Source of the DNA: an uncultured Bacilli bacterium | GTDB lineage: Bacteria > Bacillota_I > Bacilli_A > RF39 > UBA660 | Direction: 5' to 3' | DNA length: 30,380 nucleotides | Assembly (NCBI GenBank): GCA_934141145.1 | Contig: CAKPCA010000016.1 | Span: 1 to 30,380 of the forward strand | Shown: in pieces, positions 1-6,507 of the stretch | Layout: each line of letters starts with the position of its first letter | How positions within the stretch are numbered: the first letter of the stretch is position 1 | The notes under the pieces: generated by a model | The model's input: only the letters and a program-made list of their open reading frames with translations | Told to the model about the DNA's origin: nothing | Database searches by the model: none | Made by a program: the position numbers and the translations under genes

Positions 1-66
1 CTCAGTTGGTAGAGCAACTGACTCTTAATCAGTGGGTCTAGGGTTCGAATCCCTAAGGGGACACCA
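1..66 (+). tRNA. tRNA-Lys(CTT), 5' end outside window
   Basis: The D-arm remnant, an anticodon stem ACTGA/TCAGT with loop CTCTTAA (anticodon CTT), the T-arm TAGGG-TTCGAAT-CCCTA, the 3' acceptor strand AGGGGAC, discriminator A and an encoded CCA are all visible. About the first 10 nt, including the 5' acceptor strand, lie before the window. A terminator follows directly. Confidence 0.93.
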
Positions 67-76
67 TAATAAAAAT

Positions 77-106
77 AAAAGAATTCTTTATTTGAATTCT
101 TTTTTT
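77..106 (+). terminator. Rho-independent terminator after tRNA-Lys
   Basis: The stem AAAAGAATTC / GAATTCTTTT has a 7-nt loop and runs into a T tract. It ends the tRNA transcript before the M23 gene. Confidence 0.85.
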
Positions 107-167
107 ATGCTTTAATAATATTTAAAAAATATTATATCTCATATTATATGATGAAAGGAGGTATAAT

Positions 168-953
168 ATGTTAAATATTAAACAAAGACAACTTAATTTA
201 AGATGTTATCATTACTTTTACACAGGAAAAATAGATGGAATAGAAGGCTCTGGTACAAAAAATGCATATAGGAATTTTCAAAAATATACAGGTCTTACAG
301 TAGATGGAATATATGGAAGAAATACTAATAATAAACTTATTGAAGTAATAAAAGATTTACAAGGAAAGCTAAACAGTAAAGGTTATAATTTAGCAGTAGA
401 TGGAATAGCCGGAGATGCAACAATAAGTGCAGTAAAAGATTTTCAAAATAAAAATAATCTTGTAGTAGATGGAATAGCAGGAAATAAAACATATGAAAAG
501 TTAAATGATACACCTGTAGTAAGTACAAAATATAGATATCCAGTTAATTATATTTATGTAAGTCAATATTATAGTAATAAACATAAAGCTTTAGATTTAG
601 GTTGGAGTAGTAAATATGGTGGACAAAATCAAACTATTTATGCATGTTATGATGGGACAGTAATAGTTAATTCATATGCAAGTGATACAGGAAATTATAT
701 TGCTATAAAACATGATAATGGAGATGTAAGTAGATACTTACATTTAAATTCAAGAAGTACTTTAAGAGTTGGAACTAGAGTTTCAAAAGGAGAAAAAGTT
801 GGAATAATGGGTTCAACAGGTAGAAGTACAGGACCACATTTACATTTTGATTTAACTAAAAATGGTTCTAGGGTTAATCCTATAGATTATTTATATGTTT
901 ATAGTGAACAAGTTGTTTCAGATAGTTCAAAAAGTTCAGTTAGATATATTTAA
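168..953 (+). CDS. Peptidoglycan-binding M23 (LytM-type) endopeptidase without signal peptide
   Basis: This 261-aa protein is a zinc metallopeptidase expected to cut peptide cross-links in peptidoglycan. Two PG_binding_1-type repeats occupy about residues 5-60 and 62-112; both carry the VDGI-G core (around 45-50 and 78-82) and an FQ helix. A LytM/M23 domain follows at about 125-242 with a complete metal site: H139 and D143 (HKALD), H192 (YLHL), and H224/H226 (GPHLHF). The start has an ideal SD (AAAGGAGG). No signal peptide or membrane segment is present, which is unusual for a wall hydrolase and resembles phage endolysins. A second wall-lytic-like gene follows within 70 nt and no terminator separates them, so they may be co-transcribed. 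It could be a prophage-derived lysin or a self-released autolysin. The domain call is secure; the biological role is open. Confidence 0.88.
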   Translation: MLNIKQRQLNLRCYHYFYTGKIDGIEGSGTKNAYRNFQKYTGLTVDGIYGRNTNNKLIEVIKDLQGKLNSKGYNLAVDGIAGDATISAVKDFQNKNNLVVDGIAGNKTYEKLNDTPVVSTKYRYPVNYIYVSQYYSNKHKALDLGWSSKYGGQNQTIYACYDGTVIVNSYASDTGNYIAIKHDNGDVSRYLHLNSRSTLRVGTRVSKGEKVGIMGSTGRSTGPHLHFDLTKNGSRVNPIDYLYVYSEQVVSDSSKSSVRYI

Positions 954-1015
954 ACTAGTTAAAAGTAAAGACAAATATTAAATATAAACATTTTATATAA
1001 TAGGGGAGTTGTTTT

Positions 1016-1054
1016 ATGTATGCTAAGGGGAATGATATTAACAGAGGAAGATGA
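1016..1054 (+). pseudogene. Displaced N-terminus of the GH25-like gene (frameshifted start)
   Basis: The ATG at 1016 is 7 nt from the strong SD AGGGGAG (1002-1008) and reads MYAKGNDINRGR before TGA at 1054. The KGxDIN motif is how GH25 lysozymes begin (compare IGIDVSLWQG in the anchored GH25 at 21473). The rest of the domain continues one frame over, in the frame starting at 1020. A single extra base between about 1046 and 1054 explains both. I infer a frameshift in the original gene; a sequencing or assembly error or a programmed +1 shift would look the same. Confidence 0.6.
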
Positions 1055-1658
1055 AAAATTAAATTTTAACATAATAAATGATAGTGTAGATTTTATTTTA
1101 TTAAGAGCAGGATATACTAGCTACGGTATAGATAAAAAAATGTATAAAGATAGTAGATTTGATGAATATTATGATAGATTAACTAGAAAAAATAAAGAAA
1201 TATTTGTATATTATGAATCTTGTGCAACAAATGAAGCAGAAGCTATTAATGAAGCAAATTATTTTATTAATATTCTAAAAAATAAAAAAATTACAAATTC
1301 AGTATTCTTATTTATGAATGATAATCATAATACTATTATATATTCTAAAAAAAACCAAAAAGAATTATCTATTAATGAACTTATTAAAATAATTAATGAG
1401 TTTACACTTACTATGAATTCTAAAGGTTATGAAGTAATTGCAGTATCAGAACTATTAGATAGAAGTATCACAAAAAAAATAAAAGTAATAAATGAAGAAA
1501 ATTATACAATTATTTTATTAGATGATGATATTAAAGATGATAATATAGAAATTGTTTTAGAACATAATTGTTTCATAGATAAGATTAAAAATGCTCTTAA
1601 TTTTATGAGTAAAAAAATAAAAAATATAATTAGTAAATTGTTCAAATTATCAAAATAA
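1020..1658 (+). CDS. Degenerate GH25 lysozyme-like protein (probably inactive or frameshifted)
   Basis: This 212-aa frame resembles the GH25 muramidase fold: VDFILLRAGYTSYG, then YYESCATNEAEAINEANYF, matching the family pattern of FVxIRAGY and YYxSxAxxxxEAxxEA. The N-terminal catalytic Asp strand is missing because it lies in another frame (1016-1054). The second catalytic motif, usually DxE (DWE in the GH25 at 21473), is FMN here (FLFMNDN), so both acidic residues are gone. The C-terminal 60 residues are Lys/Ile-rich and not part of the family. There is no signal peptide. The ATG at 1020 is 11 nt from the SD, a poorer fit than 1016. It is either a decaying gene or a non-catalytic binding protein. 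A terminator overlaps its end. Confidence 0.6.
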   Translation: MLRGMILTEEDEKLNFNIINDSVDFILLRAGYTSYGIDKKMYKDSRFDEYYDRLTRKNKEIFVYYESCATNEAEAINEANYFINILKNKKITNSVFLFMNDNHNTIIYSKKNQKELSINELIKIINEFTLTMNSKGYEVIAVSELLDRSITKKIKVINEENYTIILLDDDIKDDNIEIVLEHNCFIDKIKNALNFMSKKIKNIISKLFKLSK

Positions 1659-1690
1659 AGAACTGTAATTTAATTTATAGTTCTTTTTTT
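1658..1690 (+). terminator. Rho-independent terminator after GH25-like gene
   Basis: AAGAACTGTAA pairs with TTATAGTTCTT (one G-T pair) around a 6-nt loop, followed by a T run. Confidence 0.85.
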
Positions 1691-1712
1691 CGATAAAACT
1701 TTTAAAAATTAC

Positions 1713-1741
1713 TTGCATTTTTTTTCTTAATAGTGTAAAAT
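1713..1741 (+). promoter_or_regulatory. Promoter of the tRNA-Ile/tRNA-Glu operon
   Basis: The -35 box is TTGCAT and the -10 box is TAAAAT with a 17-nt spacer. The tRNA begins 30 nt after the -10 box. Confidence 0.7.
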
Positions 1742-1770
1742 GAAATAGCATTATGCAAATGAGATGTTCT

Positions 1771-1847
1771 GGACCTATAGCTCAGCTGGTTAGAGTGCAC
1801 GCCTGATAAGCGTGAGGTCGATGGTTCAAGTCCATCTAGGTCCACCA
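1771..1847 (+). tRNA. tRNA-Ile(GAT)
   Basis: This is a full cloverleaf: acceptor GGACCTA/TAGGTCC, anticodon stem CACGC/GCGTG with loop CTGATAA (anticodon GAT), T-loop TTCAAGT, discriminator A and encoded CCA (1845-1847). tRNA-Glu starts 8 nt downstream. Confidence 0.97.
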
Positions 1848-1854
1848 TTTGTAT

Positions 1855-1931
1855 GGCCAGTTGGTGAAGTGGCTTAACACACCGCCCTTTCACGGCGGCA
1901 TTCACGGGTTCGAATCCCGTACTGGTCACCA
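1855..1931 (+). tRNA. tRNA-Glu(TTC)
   Basis: The acceptor GGCCAGT/ACTGGTC contains one G-T pair. The anticodon stem CCGCC/GGCGG holds loop CTTTCAC (anticodon TTC), and the T-loop TTCGAAT, discriminator A and encoded CCA are present. It is co-transcribed with tRNA-Ile. Confidence 0.97.
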
Positions 1932-1943
1932 TTTAGTATATAA

Positions 1944-1968
1944 AGACTTAGTAATTCTAAGTTTTTTT
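1944..1968 (+). terminator. Terminator of the tRNA-Ile/tRNA-Glu operon
   Basis: The stem ACTTAG/CTAAGT has a TAATT loop and ends in seven Ts. Confidence 0.82.
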
Positions 1969-1992
1969 ATTTTTAGTAAAAGGATAAGAATA

Positions 1993-2061
1993 ATGAAAGA
2001 AATAAATTTGAAACATTTTGTTTTAGAACAATTTAATTATAATAACCCAGAACATTTTTAA
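1993..2061 (+). pseudogene. Amino-terminal piece of a GNAT gene cut off by an in-frame TAA
   Basis: The ATG at 1993 has a proper SD (AAAAGGA, 8 nt spacing). It encodes 22 residues, starting MKEINLKHFV and ending NNPEHF, before TAA at 2059. The next codon, ATG 2062, opens the rest of the GNAT protein in the same frame. The 22 residues look like the first beta strand of a GNAT fold. One base change (AAA to TAA) would explain the break. Stop-start reinitiation or readthrough is the alternative. Confidence 0.6.
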
Positions 2062-2475
2062 ATGATAGATATATTTGATCAAGATAAAGAAATAGATAAA
2101 TATATTATTTCTACAGAAGAATCTTTTAGAGATGTCATTGATTATTATAGATTATATACTGATGAGACTATTTATAATAAAATTTATTTAGTTAAATTAT
2201 TATCAGGTGAAATAGTAGGATCTATAGAATTAGATGGTAAGAGTAGTGATTTATATATTAATTATTCAATTATAGAAAAATATAGGAATAAAGGATACTG
2301 TACTAAATTATTAAAAGAAATTACTATATATTTATTAGAAGAAATAAAACATATATCACTTTTGATAAAAGAAGAAAATACAAAAAGTTCAAAACTTGCT
2401 TTAAAAGTAGGATATACAATTGTTGGCAATAACAACCTTGGTTATAATAAATATCAAATAAAATCTCAAAATTAA
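2062..2475 (+). CDS. GNAT-family N-acetyltransferase, separated from its N-terminus by a stop codon
   Basis: The 137-aa product carries the acetyl-CoA binding motif A of GNAT enzymes: EKYRNKGYCTKLLKEI (about residues 73-88), which fits the [RQ]xxGx[GA] loop. It is preceded by the central strands VGSIELDG and YINYSII and followed by SSKLALKVGYTIVG, typical of motif B. The ATG at 2062 has no SD of its own. The SD belongs to the in-frame ATG at 1993, and TAA at 2059-2061 abuts this ATG. Expression therefore needs reinitiation, or the gene is inactive. The acetylated substrate cannot be told from sequence. The nearby GNAT at 2731 is a different subfamily and not a duplicate. Confidence 0.75.
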   Translation: MIDIFDQDKEIDKYIISTEESFRDVIDYYRLYTDETIYNKIYLVKLLSGEIVGSIELDGKSSDLYINYSIIEKYRNKGYCTKLLKEITIYLLEEIKHISLLIKEENTKSSKLALKVGYTIVGNNNLGYNKYQIKSQN

Positions 2476-2477
2476 TA

Positions 2478-2506
2478 TTGACCTATTGCGTAAGAAATGG
2501 TAAAAT
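2478..2506 (+). promoter_or_regulatory. Promoter of tRNA-Ser
   Basis: TTGACC and TAAAAT are separated by 17 nt, and the tRNA starts 14 nt after the -10 box. Confidence 0.8.
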
Positions 2507-2519
2507 TATATTGCGCGTT

Positions 2520-2610
2520 GGAGTGATACTCAAGAGGCTGAAGAGGCGCCCCTGCTAAGGGTGTAGGGTGGGTAACTGCCGCGAGGGTTCAAATCCCTCT
2601 CACTCCGCCA
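2520..2610 (+). tRNA. tRNA-Ser(GCT)
   Basis: This is a class II tRNA of 91 nt with acceptor GGAGTGA/TCACTCC, anticodon GCT in the loop following GCGCCCCT, a long variable arm (TAGGGTGGGTAACTGCC region), T-loop TTCAAAT, discriminator G and encoded CCA. Confidence 0.96.
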
Positions 2611-2621
2611 TTAATGAAATT

Positions 2622-2644
2622 AATCCCGTTCGAGGGATTTTTTT
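2622..2644 (+). terminator. Terminator of tRNA-Ser
   Basis: AATCCC / GGGATT stem with a 6-nt loop, followed by a T tract. Confidence 0.85.
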
Positions 2645-2675
2645 GTTGTACAAATTTTATTATTTCCAGGTATAA

Positions 2676-2704
2676 TTGACAATTTTGTAGTAACAAATTA
2701 TAAT
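2676..2704 (+). promoter_or_regulatory. Consensus sigma-A promoter of the second GNAT gene
   Basis: TTGACA and TATAAT with exactly 17 nt between them is a perfect consensus. It lies directly upstream of the gene at 2731. Confidence 0.85.
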
Positions 2705-2730
2705 TTGAAACAAGGAGTTTAGTTAAGGAT

Positions 2731-3210
2731 ATGATAAATTTATATGATAATAATATTGAAGATAATGTATTAAGACAAATGTATAATATATTAATAGAAA
2801 ATTTATTTATTACATATCCTGATTTTTTGAAAGAAAAAAATAAACATGATAATAAAGAAAATTATGATATGTGGACAAATATGATAAAAGAAACAAAGAA
2901 TTATAAGGTTATTACATATACAGAAAATAATAAAGTTGTTGGATTTTTAAATTATTCCATTATTGAAGGAGATTTATGGATTTCAGAAGTTCAAATAAAA
3001 AATGATTATAAAAATAAAGGAATATTAAAAAAGTTAATTAAAAAATTTGTATTATTAGATGAAATGAAAAAATATGATAGTATTACAATTCATATAAATG
3101 ATAACAATAGTGTATCAAAAAAGGTGTTTACTCATATTGGTTTTAAACCTACTAGTAATACCTTGTACAAAATTAGTATGAAAGATATAATAAAATGGCT
3201 TGAATTATAA
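2731..3210 (+). CDS. GNAT-family N-acetyltransferase
   Basis: The 159-aa protein has the GNAT core: strand VVGFLNYSII (about 69-78), strand WISEVQIKNDY, the acetyl-CoA loop KNKGILKKLIKKF (about 98-110) and the motif-B helix NSVSKKVFTHIGFKPTS (about 130-146). The CoA loop is KNKGI instead of the usual [RQ]xxGx[GA], a mild deviation. The substrate is unknown; it may be a small amine or a protein amino terminus. It is a single-gene transcript with its own consensus promoter and a terminator at 3224. The SD (AAGGAG, 2712-2717) is 13 nt away, rather far, but no better in-frame start exists. Confidence 0.85.
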   Translation: MINLYDNNIEDNVLRQMYNILIENLFITYPDFLKEKNKHDNKENYDMWTNMIKETKNYKVITYTENNKVVGFLNYSIIEGDLWISEVQIKNDYKNKGILKKLIKKFVLLDEMKKYDSITIHINDNNSVSKKVFTHIGFKPTSNTLYKISMKDIIKWLEL

Positions 3211-3223
3211 CTTTATTATTATT

Positions 3224-3246
3224 AAATCCTATTTAAGGATTTTTTT
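3224..3246 (+). terminator. Terminator after GNAT gene
   Basis: AAATCCT / AGGATTT stem with a 5-nt loop and a T run. Confidence 0.82.
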
Positions 3247-3255
3247 ATTGCACAT

Positions 3256-3279
3256 ATATATGAATTTCTATTCATATAT
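3256..3279 (+). promoter_or_regulatory. Upstream operator palindrome of the metal-efflux operon
   Basis: A perfect inverted repeat, ATATATGAAT-4 nt-ATTCATATAT, sits just upstream of the -35 box. The core ATATGAAT-N4-ATTCATAT recurs at 3312-3333. Imperfect 12-2-12 repeats containing TGAA/TTCA are the known operators of SmtB/CzrA/CadC regulators, so this is a likely binding site of the repressor encoded at 3347. Confidence 0.8.
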
Positions 3280-3281
3280 TA

Positions 3282-3310
3282 TTGACTTATGAATAATATA
3301 GTAGTACAAT
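3282..3310 (+). promoter_or_regulatory. Promoter of the ArsR/P-type ATPase operon
   Basis: TTGACT and TACAAT with a 17-nt spacer lie exactly between two matching palindromes (3256-3279 and 3312-3333). Confidence 0.85.
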
Positions 3311-3311
3311 A

Positions 3312-3333
3312 CATATGAATGAAAATTCATATG
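3312..3333 (+). promoter_or_regulatory. Downstream operator palindrome of the metal-efflux operon
   Basis: The perfect repeat CATATGAAT-GAAA-ATTCATATG overlaps the expected transcription start, immediately after the -10 box. Its half-sites match those of the upstream palindrome. A bound repressor here would block transcription. Confidence 0.85.
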
Positions 3334-3346
3334 AAAGGAAATCTTT

Positions 3347-3685
3347 ATGGAAGAAATTATTATAGATAAAGAAAGAGTAAACAAAGTTTTAAATAGTATT
3401 ATCGATGATGAAAAAATGTTTGAACTTGCGGAAGTTTTTAAACTTTTTGGAGATACTACTAGAATGAAGATATTTTGTGCTTTAAAAGAAAGTGAGTTAT
3501 GTGTTTATGATATTGCATATATTACAAAGAGTACACAATCCGCAATATCTCATCAATTAAAATTATTAAAAGATTCTAATCTTATAAAATCAAGAAAAGA
3601 AGGTAAAGTAGTTTACTATTCACTTGATGATGATCATGTTGAAAAAATATTAGAGAAAGGTCTTGAACACATTGAAGAAATATAA
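3347..3685 (+). CDS. ArsR/SmtB-family metal-sensing repressor (zinc-type, SmtB/CzrA-like)
   Basis: This 112-aa winged-helix repressor should release DNA on binding zinc (perhaps also Cd or Co) and so switch on the efflux ATPase that follows. The recognition helix region is TQSAISHQLKLLKDSNLI. The alpha3 site reads ELCVYDIA, with the single Cys of SmtB (ELCV) rather than the Cys pair of CadC. The alpha5 zinc site matches SmtB: D and H in LDDDH and, 11 residues after that His, H then E three residues later (HIEE); family knowledge assigns Asp-His-His-Glu to zinc sensing in SmtB. SD GAAAGGAA precedes the start. The 3' end overlaps the ATPase gene, and two palindromes flank its promoter, implying autoregulation. 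Confidence 0.92.
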   Translation: MEEIIIDKERVNKVLNSIIDDEKMFELAEVFKLFGDTTRMKIFCALKESELCVYDIAYITKSTQSAISHQLKLLKDSNLIKSRKEGKVVYYSLDDDHVEKILEKGLEHIEEI

Positions 3686-5711
3686 ATATAGATTAAATAA
3701 TCTAGACTGTGCAAATTGTGCGAATAAAATAGAAGAAAGATTAAAAAAAGAAAACAATTTAAGTGATGTAGTTGTAAACTTTTCATCACTAACATTATCT
3801 TTTATGTCTAATGATGATATAAAAATAGAAGATATTAGTGATATTGTTACTAAAATAGAACCAGAAGTAGTAGTTACTAAAATAGATGAAGAAGTAAAAC
3901 AAACTAAAAAAAATTATAATTTAATAAGATTAATTATTGGCGTTATAATTGCTTTACTTGGATTATATGTTAATTTTAATAATGAAATAATTAATAAAAT
4001 ACTTATTATAGCGTCATATGTTATTTTACTTTATAGAACATTTAAGGTAGCAGTTAAAATGCTTATAAAGTCACATACTATTAATGAAAATGCACTTATT
4101 ACAATATCCGCAATTGGTGCTTACTTTGTAGATAAACAAATGGAAGGATTAATGGTTATAATACTTTATGAAATAGGTAAAATATTAGAAGAAAAAGCCG
4201 TTAATAATTCAAGAAATTCAATTAAAGATTTAATGAATATAAAACAAGACTTTGCAAATAAAGTTGTTGGGGATAAAACAGAAGTAATAAATGTAGAAGA
4301 CGTAAAAATTAATGATATATTAATAATTAAAAAAGGTGAAAAAATTCCAGTTGATGGAATAGTTATTGAAGGTGAAACTAAGTTAAATTTATTTTCTTTA
4401 ACTGGTGAAAGTGACCTAGTTAATAAAAAAGAAAATGATGAAGTATTATCTGGATCAATAAATGAAGGAAAAGTAATAAAGATAAAAGCAACTAAATTAT
4501 TTAATGATAGTACTGTTTCAAAAATATTATCACTTATAGAAGATGCGACTGATAAAAAATCAAAGACAGAGACATTTGTCGCAAAAATGGCTAAGTATTA
4601 TACTCCAATAGTACTTATAATAAGTGTAATTACATTTATATGCTTTATACTTTTCACAGATCTTACAACATATGAATCAATTTATAGAGCACTAGTATTT
4701 TTAGTTATATCTTGTCCATGTGCAATTGCGATTTCAGTACCACTTTCATATTTTACTGGTATTGGTGTATCGAGTAAAAATGGAATATTAGTTAAAGGTA
4801 GTAACTATCTTGATTTACTTTCAAGAGTTAATAAAATAGTATTTGATAAAACAGGTACATTAACAAGTGGAGCATTTAAAGTTACAAGTTTTAACTTACT
4901 AGATAGTAATTATAGTGAAGATTATATCTTAAAACTTTATGCATTAGGTGAAAATTTATCGAACCATCCAATTGCTAAATCAATAATGAATTATGTAAAT
5001 ATAGATGTAAATGAGAAAGTAAAGAATCATAAAGAAATAGAAGGCCTTGGTGTAAGTTATACATATGATGATAAAAAAATAAAAATCGGTAACAATAAAA
5101 TGTTTGATTTAAAAGATGATGGTTCTTTAAATATTTATTTATCCATTGATGATAAAATAGTTTCATCACTTACTATTAATGACGGAATAAAAGAAGGAGT
5201 AGAAAACACTTTAAATGAATTATCTAAAAAAGGTATTGAAACATATATGTTTACAGGTGATTCAAAAGAAAATGCTCTTTCTATATCAGAAAAATTAAAT
5301 ATAGATAAAGTTTATTATGAACTTTTACCAACAGAAAAATATGAAAAATTAGAAGAATTATTAAATGATAAAGATGTAGTTGCCTTTATAGGTGATGGAA
5401 TAAATGACGCTCCATCGCTTAAAAGGGCAGATATTGGAATATCTATGGGATCTATTGGTTCATCATCAGCGATTGAAGCAAGTGATATTGTTATTATGGA
5501 TGATGATATAAGTAAGATTAATAAAGCAATAAGTATTTCAAATAAAGTAAAAAGAATTATAAAAGAAAACTTAGTATTTTCAATAGGTGTAAAAATATTA
5601 ATATTAGTTCTTAGCGCTATTGGAATTGCAAATATGTGGCAAGCAGTATTTGCCGATGTTGGTGTTACAATTATTTCAATATTAAATACACTTAGAATAA
5701 TGAAAAAATAG
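3672..5711 (+). CDS. Zn/Cd-exporting P1B-type ATPase (ZntA/CadA-like)
   Basis: This is a membrane pump exporting Zn2+/Cd2+ (possibly Pb2+) driven by ATP. Domain order: an N-terminal HMA metal-binding domain with CANC (C13, C16); transmembrane (TM) segments from about residue 85; the TGES actuator loop (about 244); the ion-binding CPC motif in VISCPCAIAISVP (about 348-350); phosphorylation site DKTGT (about 392); the SNHP nucleotide-site motif; hinge GDGINDAP; and a last TM segment with FADVGVT, whose Asp is a zinc ligand in ZntA. Start choice: TTG 3672 gives MKKYKYRLNNLDC and lies 11 nt after GAAAGG. TTG 3663 is also in frame but only 2 nt from that sequence. Either start overlaps the repressor gene (stop 3685), so the two are translationally coupled. 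Metal choice rests on CPC plus the terminal Asp and the SmtB-type partner. Confidence 0.92.
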   Translation: MKKYKYRLNNLDCANCANKIEERLKKENNLSDVVVNFSSLTLSFMSNDDIKIEDISDIVTKIEPEVVVTKIDEEVKQTKKNYNLIRLIIGVIIALLGLYVNFNNEIINKILIIASYVILLYRTFKVAVKMLIKSHTINENALITISAIGAYFVDKQMEGLMVIILYEIGKILEEKAVNNSRNSIKDLMNIKQDFANKVVGDKTEVINVEDVKINDILIIKKGEKIPVDGIVIEGETKLNLFSLTGESDLVNKKENDEVLSGSINEGKVIKIKATKLFNDSTVSKILSLIEDATDKKSKTETFVAKMAKYYTPIVLIISVITFICFILFTDLTTYESIYRALVFLVISCPCAIAISVPLSYFTGIGVSSKNGILVKGSNYLDLLSRVNKIVFDKTGTLTSGAFKVTSFNLLDSNYSEDYILKLYALGENLSNHPIAKSIMNYVNIDVNEKVKNHKEIEGLGVSYTYDDKKIKIGNNKMFDLKDDGSLNIYLSIDDKIVSSLTINDGIKEGVENTLNELSKKGIETYMFTGDSKENALSISEKLNIDKVYYELLPTEKYEKLEELLNDKDVVAFIGDGINDAPSLKRADIGISMGSIGSSSAIEASDIVIMDDDISKINKAISISNKVKRIIKENLVFSIGVKILILVLSAIGIANMWQAVFADVGVTIISILNTLRIMKK

Positions 5712-5730
5712 TCCGTTGTGGGCTTTTTTT
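5710..5730 (+). terminator. Short terminator after the efflux operon
   Basis: AGTCC / GGGCT stem (one G-T pair) with a 5-nt loop and seven Ts. The T run merges into the extended -10 box of the next operon. Confidence 0.65.
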
Positions 5731-5738
5731 GTTATAAT
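5730..5738 (+). promoter_or_regulatory. Extended -10 promoter element for the DUF1835/PEP/APH operon
   Basis: TGTTATAAT is a TGn-extended -10 box. I see no good -35 box, because the upstream DNA is the preceding terminator. The same arrangement occurs at 29595. Confidence 0.55.
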
Positions 5739-5757
5739 GAAATAAAGAGGTGTTATT

Positions 5758-6504
5758 ATGGAAAATACAATAGAAGTTGTATCTGATTTATCTAGTAATG
5801 GATTACTTTTAAAATCATCTATTAAAAATGAGAATATAGTTCTTTTAGATATGCATTTAGATATTGGAGATTTAAAAGATTTAAAAAATTATAAAAGAAG
5901 TTTCTTGAAAAATATAGGATATAATGTGGATGTTGTTGATTATAGTAATAAAATTAAATTTTTGTTAGATAATGCTAGAAATAATAAAAAAATTAGAATT
6001 TGGTCTAGTCATAAAAATTCAAATGAATGCTTGACAGTTTTTTATATTTGTAATTTGTTAGAAAAATATGATGCAGAATTATATGTAGTATATTCTGATG
6101 AAATATCTAGTGAAGCAAAAAGTGTTGGTGAGTTAGACAAAGAAGAGATAAAAAATGTAGGTGCTTTAGAGAGAAAACTGTTGAAAGAAGAAATAATAAT
6201 GTATTCAAAAACTTGGAATAGTCTATTAAATGATAATAGTGATATAAGATATATTGACTTTGATAATAAAATTAAATCTTGTAGTTATAATTATTTAGAT
6301 GAGAAAATATTAGGTGAGTTAAAAAAATATAATGAGATAAGAGTGGGCAAGTTTATATCAAATCTTAAAATTGATTGTATAATTACTGAAATTGATTATT
6401 CTGAGTATCCATATTTAATTGAAAGATTAATAAATAAAAGTGAAATTAAAGTTATTAAGAAATGTGATGATTTATTTAATTATGTAATAAAAGTGGGTGA
6501 CTAA
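5758..6504 (+). CDS. DUF1835-like protein (with DUF3658-like C-terminal part)
   Basis: This is a cytosolic protein of 248 aa with no signal or TM segment. The pattern fits DUF1835 proteins: an N-terminal strand with VVSDLSSNGLLL, then KIRIWSSHKNSNECLTVFYICNLL (about 78-101; family pattern riWyS..p.e..gllfl), then VVYSDE, and finally ALERKLLKEEIIMYSKTWNSLL..NSDIR (about 134-165), the characteristic WxxLxxxNxxLR-type segment. DUF1835 has no assigned biochemical function. The stop codon is 3 nt before the phosphotransferase ATG at 6508 and the two share a transcript, so they probably act together. SD is AGAGGTG. Family assignment is from remembered patterns, moderately sure. Confidence 0.7.
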   Translation: MENTIEVVSDLSSNGLLLKSSIKNENIVLLDMHLDIGDLKDLKNYKRSFLKNIGYNVDVVDYSNKIKFLLDNARNNKKIRIWSSHKNSNECLTVFYICNLLEKYDAELYVVYSDEISSEAKSVGELDKEEIKNVGALERKLLKEEIIMYSKTWNSLLNDNSDIRYIDFDNKIKSCSYNYLDEKILGELKKYNEIRVGKFISNLKIDCIITEIDYSEYPYLIERLINKSEIKVIKKCDDLFNYVIKVGD

Positions 6505-6507
6505 TAG

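Noticed and set aside
1702..1932. Open frames on both strands across the tRNA-Ile/tRNA-Glu genes
   Set aside because: The open frames are a by-product of GC-rich tRNA sequence; the tRNA folds explain the region fully.
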